Shown here: in pieces, positions 52,155 to 60,653 of the stretch | Position numbering within the stretch: the stretch's first letter is position 1 | How the letters are laid out: each line of letters starts with the position of its first letter | DNA from: Desulfosalsimonas propionicica | GTDB lineage: Bacteria > Desulfobacterota > Desulfobacteria > Desulfobacterales > Desulfosalsimonadaceae | Reading direction: 5' to 3' | Assembly (NCBI RefSeq): GCF_013761005.1 | Contig: NZ_JACDUS010000014.1 | Location: 1 to 64,000, forward strand | Length of the DNA stretch: 64,000 bases | The notes under the pieces: generated by a model | Databases searched by the model: none | What the model saw: only the letters and a program-made list of their open reading frames with translations | Told to the model about the DNA's origin: nothing | Made by a program: the position numbers and the translations under genes

Positions 52155-54140
52155 TCATCCCAGGTAGACGGTGAGCTTGTCACGGGCGGCGTCCACGTGC
52201 TGGAACGTTACCCGGGCCAGGTCTTTGGGCTTTAATTCCACCCCGGCGGATGAAGGCAGCCGGGCTTCCATGAGATAGTCCCTGAGCAGAATGGTATAGC
52301 CGTCGCGCCGCCTGTCCAAAACAATGGCCTCTGCCTTGCTGCCGATCATGCCCTCGAGGTATTTGAGAATCCAGAAGCGCATCCGGCGGTTTTGCACCAG
52401 CCTGGCATGGGTCAGGGGCGGCTGGAGCAACTGGAGAATCTCCTCGATCTGAGAGTCGGAATAGCCCTGCTCCAGGCCCAGACACGCCCGGAGCTGCCGT
52501 TGGGTGACCAGGTCGAAATACTTGCGGATGGGAGATGTGGCCGTGATATAGGCGTCCAGACCCAGCCCGGAGTGATAATCGGCCCGGGTGCCCAGAATCA
52601 CCCTGGACAGCATCCGGCGCTGCATCCAGTTCTGAAACAAGGTTCCCTCGTCTGTGCCGGAATACAGGCGGCCCCGGGGATGGTTCTGGGCCCGGAAAAT
52701 TGCCGGCATCTGCTTTTCCGCAAGAAACCGGGCCATAACCCAGTTGGCCATGATCATCATCTCGGCCACCAAAAGCCGTCCCGGGCTTTCCCGGTCCAGG
52801 ACCCGCACACGGATATCGTCTGCACTGCACACCCGCAGGTACAGCTCAGGCAGCAGTATCTGCACGGCCCCGTTTTCCAGCCGCCGCTTTTTAAACGCCT
52901 GCGCCGCTGCATGCAGCGCGCGGATGCGATCATCGCTTTGGGCCACGGCATCTGTCTCGGAATAGCTCATCTGCCGGCTGACCCGGATCACCGAGGGCAC
53001 GATTTCATAATCCACCACTTCCCCGTATGGGGTGACGGTAAAAAACGTGCTGATTGCCGGCCGCCGCTGTCCCTCAACCAGGCTGCACACATCTTCTGCC
53101 AGCGTGGCGGGCAGCATGGGAATTTTCAAATCCGGCATGTAAATGGACGTGCCCCGGGAAATGACATCCTGGTCGATTACCCCGCCCTTTTCCACCCGGG
53201 CGGCCACATCCGAGATATGCACGCCAATGCGCAGGTTCTTGCCGGCTTCCTGCACACTCAAGGCATCGTCATAGTCCATTGTGCCCTGGCCGTCGATGGT
53301 GATAATATCCAGCTCGGTCAGGTCCCGACGGTGGGCATCTTCGGGTATTTGATCCGCGGCGCCATCCAGTTCTGCTGCGTTTTTCAGAACCGGGCCGGGA
53401 AATTCCATTGGAATCTCGTATCGGTAAAGATCCAGGTTCTCGTGGGCCTGCCAGTGACCGGCGCGTACCATCACCGAAAATATGGACTCTGCGCTGTCCA
53501 CGCCGGCCCGGGTGAGAATGGCCCGGGCCGTTGCCTGCCGGGCACTTTCCTTGCCGTAGAGATAGTAGGACTTGAGCAGTTCAATGACCTCAGGGTCCGC
53601 ATCCGGCGGCGAACTGCCGTTGTTTAACACCGCGCGCACCCACTGGCCGCCTTCCTCAACGAGCTGCTGGCGCCGCTGTTCAGCCTCCTGGCGGGCAATG
53701 TTGTTTTCCACCACTTCTTCGGAGTGGGGATAAAACCAGTCGTGGCTGAATTTAAAATAAATGCGATTTTCAAAAAAAGCCCGGATCACGGCTGATTCCT
53801 GATCGCTGTCCGGCTCGCCGGAAAAACAGAACGAGGTCATGGTGTCCAGGTCGATCCATTCCTCCAGGCTGTGGACCGCCTCCCAGATTTCTTTGATGTT
53901 AATGTGGGCGCTTAAGGCCTGCCTTCGCTGACCAATAGTTTTCAGCGATTCCACCAGTTGATCGCGGCCCTGGGAGAGCTTGAGGGCTGTTTGCGAGACA
54001 TGGGAAAGCCGGGCGGCCTTCTGGTTGATCTCCCGGTTATTTTCATTGAGCAGACGCAGCCGCTCGTCTTTTTGCTCCAGGACCACGGCGCAGATGATGC
54101 GCTGCTGGTCGATATATTCCACAACCGTTCCGGGTTCCAT
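52155..54140 (-). CDS. RNase II/RNase R family 3'-5' exoribonuclease
   Basis: A 661-residue RNB-domain enzyme. The catalytic aspartate motif IDGQGTMDYDDALSVQ is followed by LRIGVHISDVAARVEKGG and LPATLAEDVCSLVEGQRRPA. Further on, the family blocks EMMIMANWVMARFLAEKQMP and YITATSPIRKYFDLVTQRQL are intact, then a short S1-like end. The N-terminal ~250 residues are not the usual cold-shock domains and include a helical region, so it is a diverged lineage of RNase II (VacB-like). The ATG at 54140 (MEPGTVVEYI, AGGA site) replaces a much longer frame. Degrades RNA processively in the cytoplasm. Confidence 0.9.
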   Translation of the reverse strand: MEPGTVVEYIDQQRIICAVVLEQKDERLRLLNENNREINQKAARLSHVSQTALKLSQGRDQLVESLKTIGQRRQALSAHINIKEIWEAVHSLEEWIDLDTMTSFCFSGEPDSDQESAVIRAFFENRIYFKFSHDWFYPHSEEVVENNIARQEAEQRRQQLVEEGGQWVRAVLNNGSSPPDADPEVIELLKSYYLYGKESARQATARAILTRAGVDSAESIFSVMVRAGHWQAHENLDLYRYEIPMEFPGPVLKNAAELDGAADQIPEDAHRRDLTELDIITIDGQGTMDYDDALSVQEAGKNLRIGVHISDVAARVEKGGVIDQDVISRGTSIYMPDLKIPMLPATLAEDVCSLVEGQRRPAISTFFTVTPYGEVVDYEIVPSVIRVSRQMSYSETDAVAQSDDRIRALHAAAQAFKKRRLENGAVQILLPELYLRVCSADDIRVRVLDRESPGRLLVAEMMIMANWVMARFLAEKQMPAIFRAQNHPRGRLYSGTDEGTLFQNWMQRRMLSRVILGTRADYHSGLGLDAYITATSPIRKYFDLVTQRQLRACLGLEQGYSDSQIEEILQLLQPPLTHARLVQNRRMRFWILKYLEGMIGSKAEAIVLDRRRDGYTILLRDYLMEARLPSSAGVELKPKDLARVTFQHVDAARDKLTVYLG

Positions 54141-54380
54141 AAATTCCTGTCGGCGTAAATGATAAGTTTTAAATGAAAAACATATTGGCTGCCGCCGGGG
54201 CGGCAATATCATGACAATTCTATTATTTTTCAATATACACATTAATCCGGGCAGGCACAAGGACAGTCCGTATAAACAACCAAACCCGGCCAGACGGGTC
54301 GACAATGCACAAATCCTTGTTATCTTTGAAACCATACGAACAACTGCACAATCAATGCATCCAATTTCAGGGAGGCGGAA

Positions 54381-54752
54381 ATGATATTGAGGCGTTTGAC
54401 AGTTTTTGCTGCGGCACTGGCCGCGGCTTTTGGGACTATGACGGTGAACAGCGCTGCCCTTGCCCAGCAGAACAGCTATAACGGCTGGCACATGGGCCCG
54501 GGAATGATGGGCGGATACGGCTTTATGGGATGGTTCGGCGGCATATTTACCATCGTGATCTGGATCCTGATCATTGTGGGCCTGGTTTTGCTGATCCGGT
54601 GGCTTGTGCAAACCACCCGATCCGAACCCGGTGCATCAGCCGGAGCCGGGGCTTCAACATCCAGGGCCCTGGAAATCCTCAGGGAGCGGTATGCCAGAGG
54701 GGAAATCGACAAGGCCGAATTTGAGGAAAAGAAAAAAGACCTGACTTCATAG
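54381..54752 (+). CDS. Small SHOCT-domain membrane protein
   Basis: A 123-residue protein: N-terminal signal (LTVFAAALAAAFGTMTVNSAA), a Gly/Met-rich stretch (MGPGMMGGYGFMGW), one transmembrane helix (~56-76) and a C-terminal SHOCT motif (ALEILRERYARGEIDKAEFE). SHOCT domains are short oligomerisation modules common in bacterial envelope proteins. GGGAGG ribosome site. Solitary gene, convergent with the CorC-like gene. Confidence 0.85.
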   Translation: MILRRLTVFAAALAAAFGTMTVNSAALAQQNSYNGWHMGPGMMGGYGFMGWFGGIFTIVIWILIIVGLVLLIRWLVQTTRSEPGASAGAGASTSRALEILRERYARGEIDKAEFEEKKKDLTS

Positions 54753-54759
54753 TATCGGC

Positions 54760-55977
54760 CTACTTGCGCTGGACAATAAAGGAGATCACCCGGTTGCCCT
54801 CGACTTCCTTGACCGTGACCACGAATTTGCCGATCACGATCTGCTCCTGCTCACGGGGAATCCGGCCGATCTGCTCTAAAATAAAGCCGGTAAAGGTTTC
54901 ATAAGAAGACGATTCCGGGATATTCATGCGCAGCCTGGAATTGACAATGCTGATGTCGGCCGAACCCAGCACCAGCCATTCCTTGTCCCGGATCTTGACC
55001 ACCGGGGGTTTGACAATGTCGGTTTCATCCACGATGTCGCCCACAATGGCTTCGAGCACGTCTTCAAGGGTCACCAGCCCGCAGACCTCGCCGTACTCAT
55101 TGACCACGATGGCGGCATGCTCCTTTTTGCGCTTGAACTGATTGAGCAGCTGGTCGATCTTCTTGTGCTCGGGAACAAAATACGGGGCACGCATGATCTT
55201 TTCGATGTCCACCCCGGTTTCAGTACGGATTTCCTGCTTAAACAGGTCCTTGACATTGACCAGCCCCACCACATGATCAATATTGCCCTCGATCACCGGA
55301 ATTCGGGTATATCCGGATTCCAGAATTTTTGCCAGATCCGGCTCTCCGCCCCGTTCGAGCACAAACATGTCCGCGCTCGGGGTCATGATCTCCGAGACAT
55401 TGATGTCATCGAGTTTGATGATGTTATAGATCAGCTCGCGCTCCTCGGGATTGATCTGGCCGCCTTCATGCACCACGTCCACAAAGGTGATCAACTCGTC
55501 TTCTGTCACCGGCGGCGTGCCCCGGGCGGCGCCGGCCAGACGCGGGATAAAATTTAAGATCCAGATCACGGGCAGAAACACGTAGGACAGCCAGAACAGC
55601 GGCAGAATCACCACCCGGGCCACTGCCACGTTGTGCTGGGTGGCCACGGTCTTGGGAAAAATCTCGCCGAACACCAGGATCAGAAATGTCATGATCCCGG
55701 TGGCGATGCCCACGGCGTTGCTGGACAAATAATGCATGGCAACAGCCGTTGCCAAAGACGAGGCCGCGATGTTGACCAGGTTGTTACCGATCAAAATGGT
55801 GGACAGCAGCCTGTGGGGGTCTTCTTTCATCCGGAAAATCAGATCGTTGATCCGGCCCCCGGAATTGCCCAGGTAACGGGCCTTGGTTTTGCTGATGGAA
55901 AACAAAGCGGTCTCAGACGATGAAAAAAAGCCTGAAAGCAGTACCAGTACCGCCAGTATGACAAATTGTGGTGTCAT
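54760..55977 (-). CDS. CNNM/CorC-HlyC family membrane protein (DUF21, CBS pair)
   Basis: A 405-residue protein with an N-terminal DUF21/CNNM membrane domain (SSSETALFSISKTKARYL and VFGEIFPKTVATQHN, four helices to about residue 150). A CBS pair (SEIMTPSADMFVLERGG; MRAPYFVPEHKKIDQLL) and a C-terminal CorC_HlyC domain (~325-405) follow. Family members affect Mg2+/Co2+ export or tolerance and are often labelled hemolysin. Its ATG overlaps the stop of the upstream MscS-type gene (ATGA), so the two are translationally coupled. Confidence 0.9.
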   Translation of the reverse strand: MTPQFVILAVLVLLSGFFSSSETALFSISKTKARYLGNSGGRINDLIFRMKEDPHRLLSTILIGNNLVNIAASSLATAVAMHYLSSNAVGIATGIMTFLILVFGEIFPKTVATQHNVAVARVVILPLFWLSYVFLPVIWILNFIPRLAGAARGTPPVTEDELITFVDVVHEGGQINPEERELIYNIIKLDDINVSEIMTPSADMFVLERGGEPDLAKILESGYTRIPVIEGNIDHVVGLVNVKDLFKQEIRTETGVDIEKIMRAPYFVPEHKKIDQLLNQFKRKKEHAAIVVNEYGEVCGLVTLEDVLEAIVGDIVDETDIVKPPVVKIRDKEWLVLGSADISIVNSRLRMNIPESSSYETFTGFILEQIGRIPREQEQIVIGKFVVTVKEVEGNRVISFIVQRK

Positions 55978-58610
55978 GTTTCGTTTTGCTCCTGTGCCCC
56001 TGCTTTTTCAGGGGGCTCAAGCTTGCCGGTTTTCAGATAAACATCCTGCTGGGGAAAAGGAATGGTGATGCCGTGCTCCTTAAACTGCTTGTCAATGTCA
56101 GAGCGCACGTCTGTTTCAACGGTTAAAAACCAATCAATGTGGACCCAGAAACGCAGCTTGAAAACCAATGCGCTGTCCCCGAAATCCGAAAACAGCACCT
56201 CCGGGTGGGGCCGGCGCAGGATCCGGGGATGCTGGTAGGCCACATCCATTAAAACCTCCCTGACCAGCGCCACATCAGAACCATAGGCCACCCTTACCTC
56301 CACGGTCCTGCGAACCCGGGCGTCGCGGAAGCTCCAGTTGGTGACCACCTGGCTGATCAGATCGGAGTTGGGAATGATCAACTCCGCGTTGTCAAAGGTA
56401 CGCACCTGGGTGGAGCGCACGTTGATTTCCCGGACCGTGCCCCAGATGGTGCCCATTTCAATGACATCGCCAACCTGAATGGGACGCTCGAACAGCAGGA
56501 TAATGCCGCTTAAAAAATTATTAAAAATGTTTTGCAGGCCGAAACCAAGCCCGATACCCAGGGCACCGAAGACCACGGTCAGGGCTGTGGCGCTGATACC
56601 CACGGTGCGAAGGGCGATCAGGATGCCCACCATCCATAATACGTAACCGGTGATCCGGAGTATGGAATCCTTCAGTCCGGGCTCCATGTCCGCATCCTTC
56701 AGCACCCGGCCGCGCAGAAACTCCTTGAAGATCACGGTAAAGGTATGGACAAACAGCAGCACGATCAACGCATACACAAAGCCCATCAGGCTCAAACGGA
56801 AATCGCCGACCGTGACCTCGTAATTGATGGCATACAAAATATCCACCAGAAAGGTGCGGGGCGCCCCCCATGCCACAAAAAAGGAAAACAGGGCGGCTGC
56901 CAGGACCCCGATGCGAAGCAGCCGGACAATGAGCCACCGCACCGGATAGGGCCGGGCACTGAGCTCGTCTATATCCACATCATCGGAACGCTCAATGTGG
57001 GCGGCCACATCCGATTCCCGCAACACCCGATACAGGATAAACACCCAGAACAACAGCAAAGCGGTTTTTGCCAACCCGAAATACCAGTACACGGCCAACC
57101 CGCCAAAGCCCATAAGCTCAGCCAGCAGCCCCGGCAGCACCAGCCCGTAGCCCATGGCGATCAAAACGGGTTTGAGCAGCGGAAACCATGGATGCTCGGA
57201 AAATTCGGACCCGACGGTGCTGCGGCGGAATACATGAAAAAAATAAATGCACCAGCCCAGAAGCAAAAATTCAAAGATCAGCCGCCAGGCGATCAGGGTC
57301 ATGCAATTGGTGCAGATCAACCGGCTGAAAAACAGATAACCAATGCCGTATAGCAAAAATCCCGCGAGCAGGCGGCGCAGGGGCGAGTATATGCGATGAA
57401 ACAAGGGGTCTGCGGTTTGCCCGCCCAGGGCCTTTAAAAATATCCGGCCCCATCGCACCACCAGGATCAGGGCAAGCAGCCGGATGATCAGCGGCAGCAG
57501 GGAGAAAACCGGTGTGAGCTGGTATATGGGACGGATCGGGAAAAAATACAGGTAGGCCATGGCCCCGGCCCACGGCAGGGACTTTTGAAACAGCTTGAGC
57601 AGGACGTAATGCCAGAAACGTTCGTCATCCAGGCTTTTCTGCATCCGTGACCCGCAGAACCGGGTGCATACATACAAGATCGCCTGGAGCACGGCCAGCA
57701 AAAACAAAAACACACCCAGAAACAAGCTGTACTCCTCCCAGGTGACTATACCGGTTTTGGTCCAGGCGGTTTCAAAGATCAGGGTGCGGAGGGTCTCAAG
57801 GGATTGACCCAGATTGGTCCGCAATTCCCCTCTGGCCAGCCGCAGCATCGGGCTGGGATCGTGCTGCAGAATGCGGCTTTTTTTGCGCGCCTCGATCTGT
57901 TCATCGATCTTGTCTCCAAGGGGACGAATTCTTTCCACCAGCCTGCTGAGGCGCTGCTGTTGATCCTTATAAATTTCAAGGATCTGCTCAATCTTGGCCT
58001 GCTTGGTTTCAAGCAGGCCAATAAGGGCGTCGAGTCTTTCGGCCAGTTCGCTGCTAAGGGCCACCTGGGGGGGCCGGGTTTTGAGTTCCGTACGCTGATC
58101 CGTATAAGACGCAACCTGCTCACGGGTCTCTTCCAGGGCCTTTTCCCACTTGCCGATTTCATCCTTGATGTTTTTAAGCTGTTCCTGAATGTAGCCCACA
58201 GCAACGTTTTGGCGGCTTTTGGCCTGTTCCAGTTTCCGGGCATCCACCGAGGGCAGCAGAAGGAGATTGGAATAGGTGGATTCCATGAGCTGAATCCGGC
58301 TCATCCGCTCTTTCATCTCTTCGGCTTCGGCCTGAAGGGACTCAAGTGCTGTGGAAACCCGGTTCAGTTCCTGTTTTTCCACCACCATGGCTTCGCCAAA
58401 GGATTGGGTCAGGCTCTGATAAAGCCGGCTGGCCGGCTGCTCGGTTGCGGTTTCCTGGGCTTCATTGACGGCCTGGTCCTGCTGGGCCCGGGGGGCCGGG
58501 GACAAGGCCAGAAAAAAAACCACCGCAACGGCCGCAAACCACGCCCAATGGCCGCCGGCTGCAGGCTGCCGGTATTTCTGACTTCCGGGAAAGTATCTGC
58601 TGGATCTCAT
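55974..58610 (-). CDS. Large MscS/MscK-type mechanosensitive channel
   Basis: An 878-residue protein. A signal-like N terminus (AWFAAVAVVFFLALS) precedes a ~240-residue periplasmic coiled-coil domain. About 10-11 membrane helices follow (~290-680) and then the MscS pore helix and beta domain (VFGALGIGLGFGLQNIFNNFLSG; RPIQVGDVIEMGTIWGTVREI). The C terminus ends with an MscS alpha/beta domain. The glycine-rich pore helix is intact. This is the KefA/MscK layout rather than the short MscS, for relief of osmotic downshock. The ATG at 58610 is chosen over the TTG two codons earlier. Coupled to the downstream CNNM-type gene. Confidence 0.92.
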   Translation of the reverse strand: MRSSRYFPGSQKYRQPAAGGHWAWFAAVAVVFFLALSPAPRAQQDQAVNEAQETATEQPASRLYQSLTQSFGEAMVVEKQELNRVSTALESLQAEAEEMKERMSRIQLMESTYSNLLLLPSVDARKLEQAKSRQNVAVGYIQEQLKNIKDEIGKWEKALEETREQVASYTDQRTELKTRPPQVALSSELAERLDALIGLLETKQAKIEQILEIYKDQQQRLSRLVERIRPLGDKIDEQIEARKKSRILQHDPSPMLRLARGELRTNLGQSLETLRTLIFETAWTKTGIVTWEEYSLFLGVFLFLLAVLQAILYVCTRFCGSRMQKSLDDERFWHYVLLKLFQKSLPWAGAMAYLYFFPIRPIYQLTPVFSLLPLIIRLLALILVVRWGRIFLKALGGQTADPLFHRIYSPLRRLLAGFLLYGIGYLFFSRLICTNCMTLIAWRLIFEFLLLGWCIYFFHVFRRSTVGSEFSEHPWFPLLKPVLIAMGYGLVLPGLLAELMGFGGLAVYWYFGLAKTALLLFWVFILYRVLRESDVAAHIERSDDVDIDELSARPYPVRWLIVRLLRIGVLAAALFSFFVAWGAPRTFLVDILYAINYEVTVGDFRLSLMGFVYALIVLLFVHTFTVIFKEFLRGRVLKDADMEPGLKDSILRITGYVLWMVGILIALRTVGISATALTVVFGALGIGLGFGLQNIFNNFLSGIILLFERPIQVGDVIEMGTIWGTVREINVRSTQVRTFDNAELIIPNSDLISQVVTNWSFRDARVRRTVEVRVAYGSDVALVREVLMDVAYQHPRILRRPHPEVLFSDFGDSALVFKLRFWVHIDWFLTVETDVRSDIDKQFKEHGITIPFPQQDVYLKTGKLEPPEKAGAQEQNET

Positions 58611-58868
58611 TGCCAACTTTCAAACAGGTAGAATCAGCCGGGACAAGGGCTGGCCCGGAAACGAATCTGATACGAAAACAGACGGTGAAAAACAATTGCG
58701 CCGTAACTTTTTCTTATCACAGAGCGATATCAAATATCAATGCACTTTGTGGACATCCTTGCGGCCCGACCCGGGCGCAGCCGGGGCCTTGCGCAGCTGT
58801 CAAAAAAATCTTTACACCGCGGCTGCGGCCATAGTAATGCAAATGCCACCATCATACACGGATAGGCC

Positions 58869-60593
58869 ATGCATTCAATTCACCTGATAAAACCTTATTT
58901 CACACAGCGACGAAACCTGATTTTCATCGGCATTGTCTGCCTGATGATCGTGGACGTGCTCCAGCTCTTTATTCCCCGGGTGGTAAAATGGGCCGTGGAC
59001 GATTTGACCGCCGGCCAGGTTGACATGGCCGGCCTGGGCCGGTATGCGGCCATGATCGTAGGCATTGCCGCGGCCATGACCGTGCTGCGGTTTTTCTGGC
59101 GCCGGCTTTTGATCGGCACTTCCCGGGTGGTGGAAGAAGGGCTGCGCAACCGGCTGTTTTCCCATATCCAGACCCTTTCCGCCCCGTTTTTTGATCAGCG
59201 CTCCACCGGCGATCTCATGGCCCATGCCACCAATGACATCAACAACGTGCGCATGGCCGTGGGCATGGGAATGGTGGCCTTAACCGACGCGATGTTTCTG
59301 GGAAGCGCGGCCATCGGGTTTATGGCTTATATCGATCTTCGCCTCACCATTGCAGCCCTGCTGCCCATGCCCGTGATCGTGGTGGTCACCCGGGTTGTCG
59401 GTCGAAAAATGCACCGGCTCTACACCCGGGTCCAGGCCACATTTTCGGACATGACCGAAATGGTCCGGGAAAGCTTTGCCGGCATCCGCACGGTCAAGGC
59501 CTACAACCGGGAGCAGACCGAACTGGCCCGCATGCAGGATGTATCCAATGCCTATATCACTGAAAATCTAAAACTGGTGCGCATCACCGGCTCTTTTTTC
59601 CCCCTGATGGTGTTTTTCACCAACCTGAGCCTGACCATCGTGGTTTTCTACGGCGGGCGGCTGGCCATTTTCGAGCGGATCACGGCCGGCGACTTCGTGG
59701 CCTTTATCAGCTATCTCAACATGCTCATGTGGCCCATGATGGCCATGGGCTGGCTCACCAACCTGATCCAGCGGGGAAGCGCCTCTTTGGACAGAATCAA
59801 CTCGATTCTGTCCACCGAACCCGAAATCCGGGATGCAGCAGACGCCCGGCCGCTTTCCCGGGTCAGGGGTGAAATCGGCTTTGAACAGGTCAATTTTTCC
59901 TACCCACAGGCCTCGGCGCCGGCTGTTGAAAACATCGAGCTCAAAGTGCCGGCCGGCGATACCCTCGGGATCATCGGCCCCCAGGGATCGGGCAAGACCA
60001 CCCTGCTCTACCTGCTCACACGGCGCTATGACGTATCCGTTGGGGGCATCCGGATCGACGGCCATGATATCCGCACCCTGAAACTCGGGGATCTGCGGGG
60101 ACAGATCGCTCACGTGCCCCAGGAGCCTTATCTGTTTTCCGGCACCATTGCCGAAAACATCACATTCGGCAGATCCGTGGACCATGATCGGCTTGTGGAA
60201 GCCGCGCGCCGGGCCTCGCTGTATGAAACCATCTGCGAGTTTCCAAAAGGTTTTGAAACACCGGTGGGCGAAAAAGGGGTGGTGCTTTCAGGGGGGCAGA
60301 AACAGCGCATCGTGCTGGCCCGGGCCCTTCTGCGGGATGCGCCGGTTCTGCTGCTCGACGATCCCATCGGACAGGTCGACACCCGGACCGCGGCCGATAT
60401 TATATCCGTGATCCGGGAACTGGCCCGGGAAAAAACCGTGATCATCGCCTCCCACCGGATCCCGGCAGTGTCCTTTGCCGACCGGATCATTGTGCTCGAC
60501 AGCGGCCGGATTACCGAGTCCGGGACACACGGGGAGCTGATGGAACATAACGGGTATTATGCAAGGGCTGAGTTGCTGCAGAGGTATGAGTGA
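58869..60593 (+). CDS. ABC exporter half-transporter (degenerate site), MdlA-like
   Basis: A 574-residue fused permease-ATPase. Six membrane helices (~1-300) are followed by an ATPase with Walker A GPQGSGKTT, signature LSGGQKQR, and Walker B VLLLDDPIGQVD. The H-loop reads IIASHR. The catalytic glutamate after Walker B is Asp, and the D-loop differs (GQVD), which marks the degenerate member of a heterodimer. The partner is the next gene (60654), 60 bases downstream with matching orientation. Exports lipids, peptides or drugs; substrate unknown. Confidence 0.9.
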   Translation: MHSIHLIKPYFTQRRNLIFIGIVCLMIVDVLQLFIPRVVKWAVDDLTAGQVDMAGLGRYAAMIVGIAAAMTVLRFFWRRLLIGTSRVVEEGLRNRLFSHIQTLSAPFFDQRSTGDLMAHATNDINNVRMAVGMGMVALTDAMFLGSAAIGFMAYIDLRLTIAALLPMPVIVVVTRVVGRKMHRLYTRVQATFSDMTEMVRESFAGIRTVKAYNREQTELARMQDVSNAYITENLKLVRITGSFFPLMVFFTNLSLTIVVFYGGRLAIFERITAGDFVAFISYLNMLMWPMMAMGWLTNLIQRGSASLDRINSILSTEPEIRDAADARPLSRVRGEIGFEQVNFSYPQASAPAVENIELKVPAGDTLGIIGPQGSGKTTLLYLLTRRYDVSVGGIRIDGHDIRTLKLGDLRGQIAHVPQEPYLFSGTIAENITFGRSVDHDRLVEAARRASLYETICEFPKGFETPVGEKGVVLSGGQKQRIVLARALLRDAPVLLLDDPIGQVDTRTAADIISVIRELAREKTVIIASHRIPAVSFADRIIVLDSGRITESGTHGELMEHNGYYARAELLQRYE

Positions 60594-60653
60594 AGTTCAA
60601 GGTACAAGGTTTAAGGTTTAAATAGAAGGTTGGGATAAGGGGTTGCTTGGCCG

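Noticed and set aside
52392-53627. 411-codon frame on the plus strand
   Set aside because: Antisense shadow of the RNase II-family gene; composition is typical of a high-GC antisense frame.
54141-54611. 157-codon N-terminal extension of the RNase gene
   Set aside because: It would overlap the opposite-strand SHOCT gene, which has its own signal peptide and ribosome site. The ATG at 54140 has an AGGA site.
58617-58868. Search for a structured RNA upstream of the ABC exporter
   Set aside because: Only a loose GC-rich hairpin (around 58760-58800) was seen, with no recognised RNA pattern.
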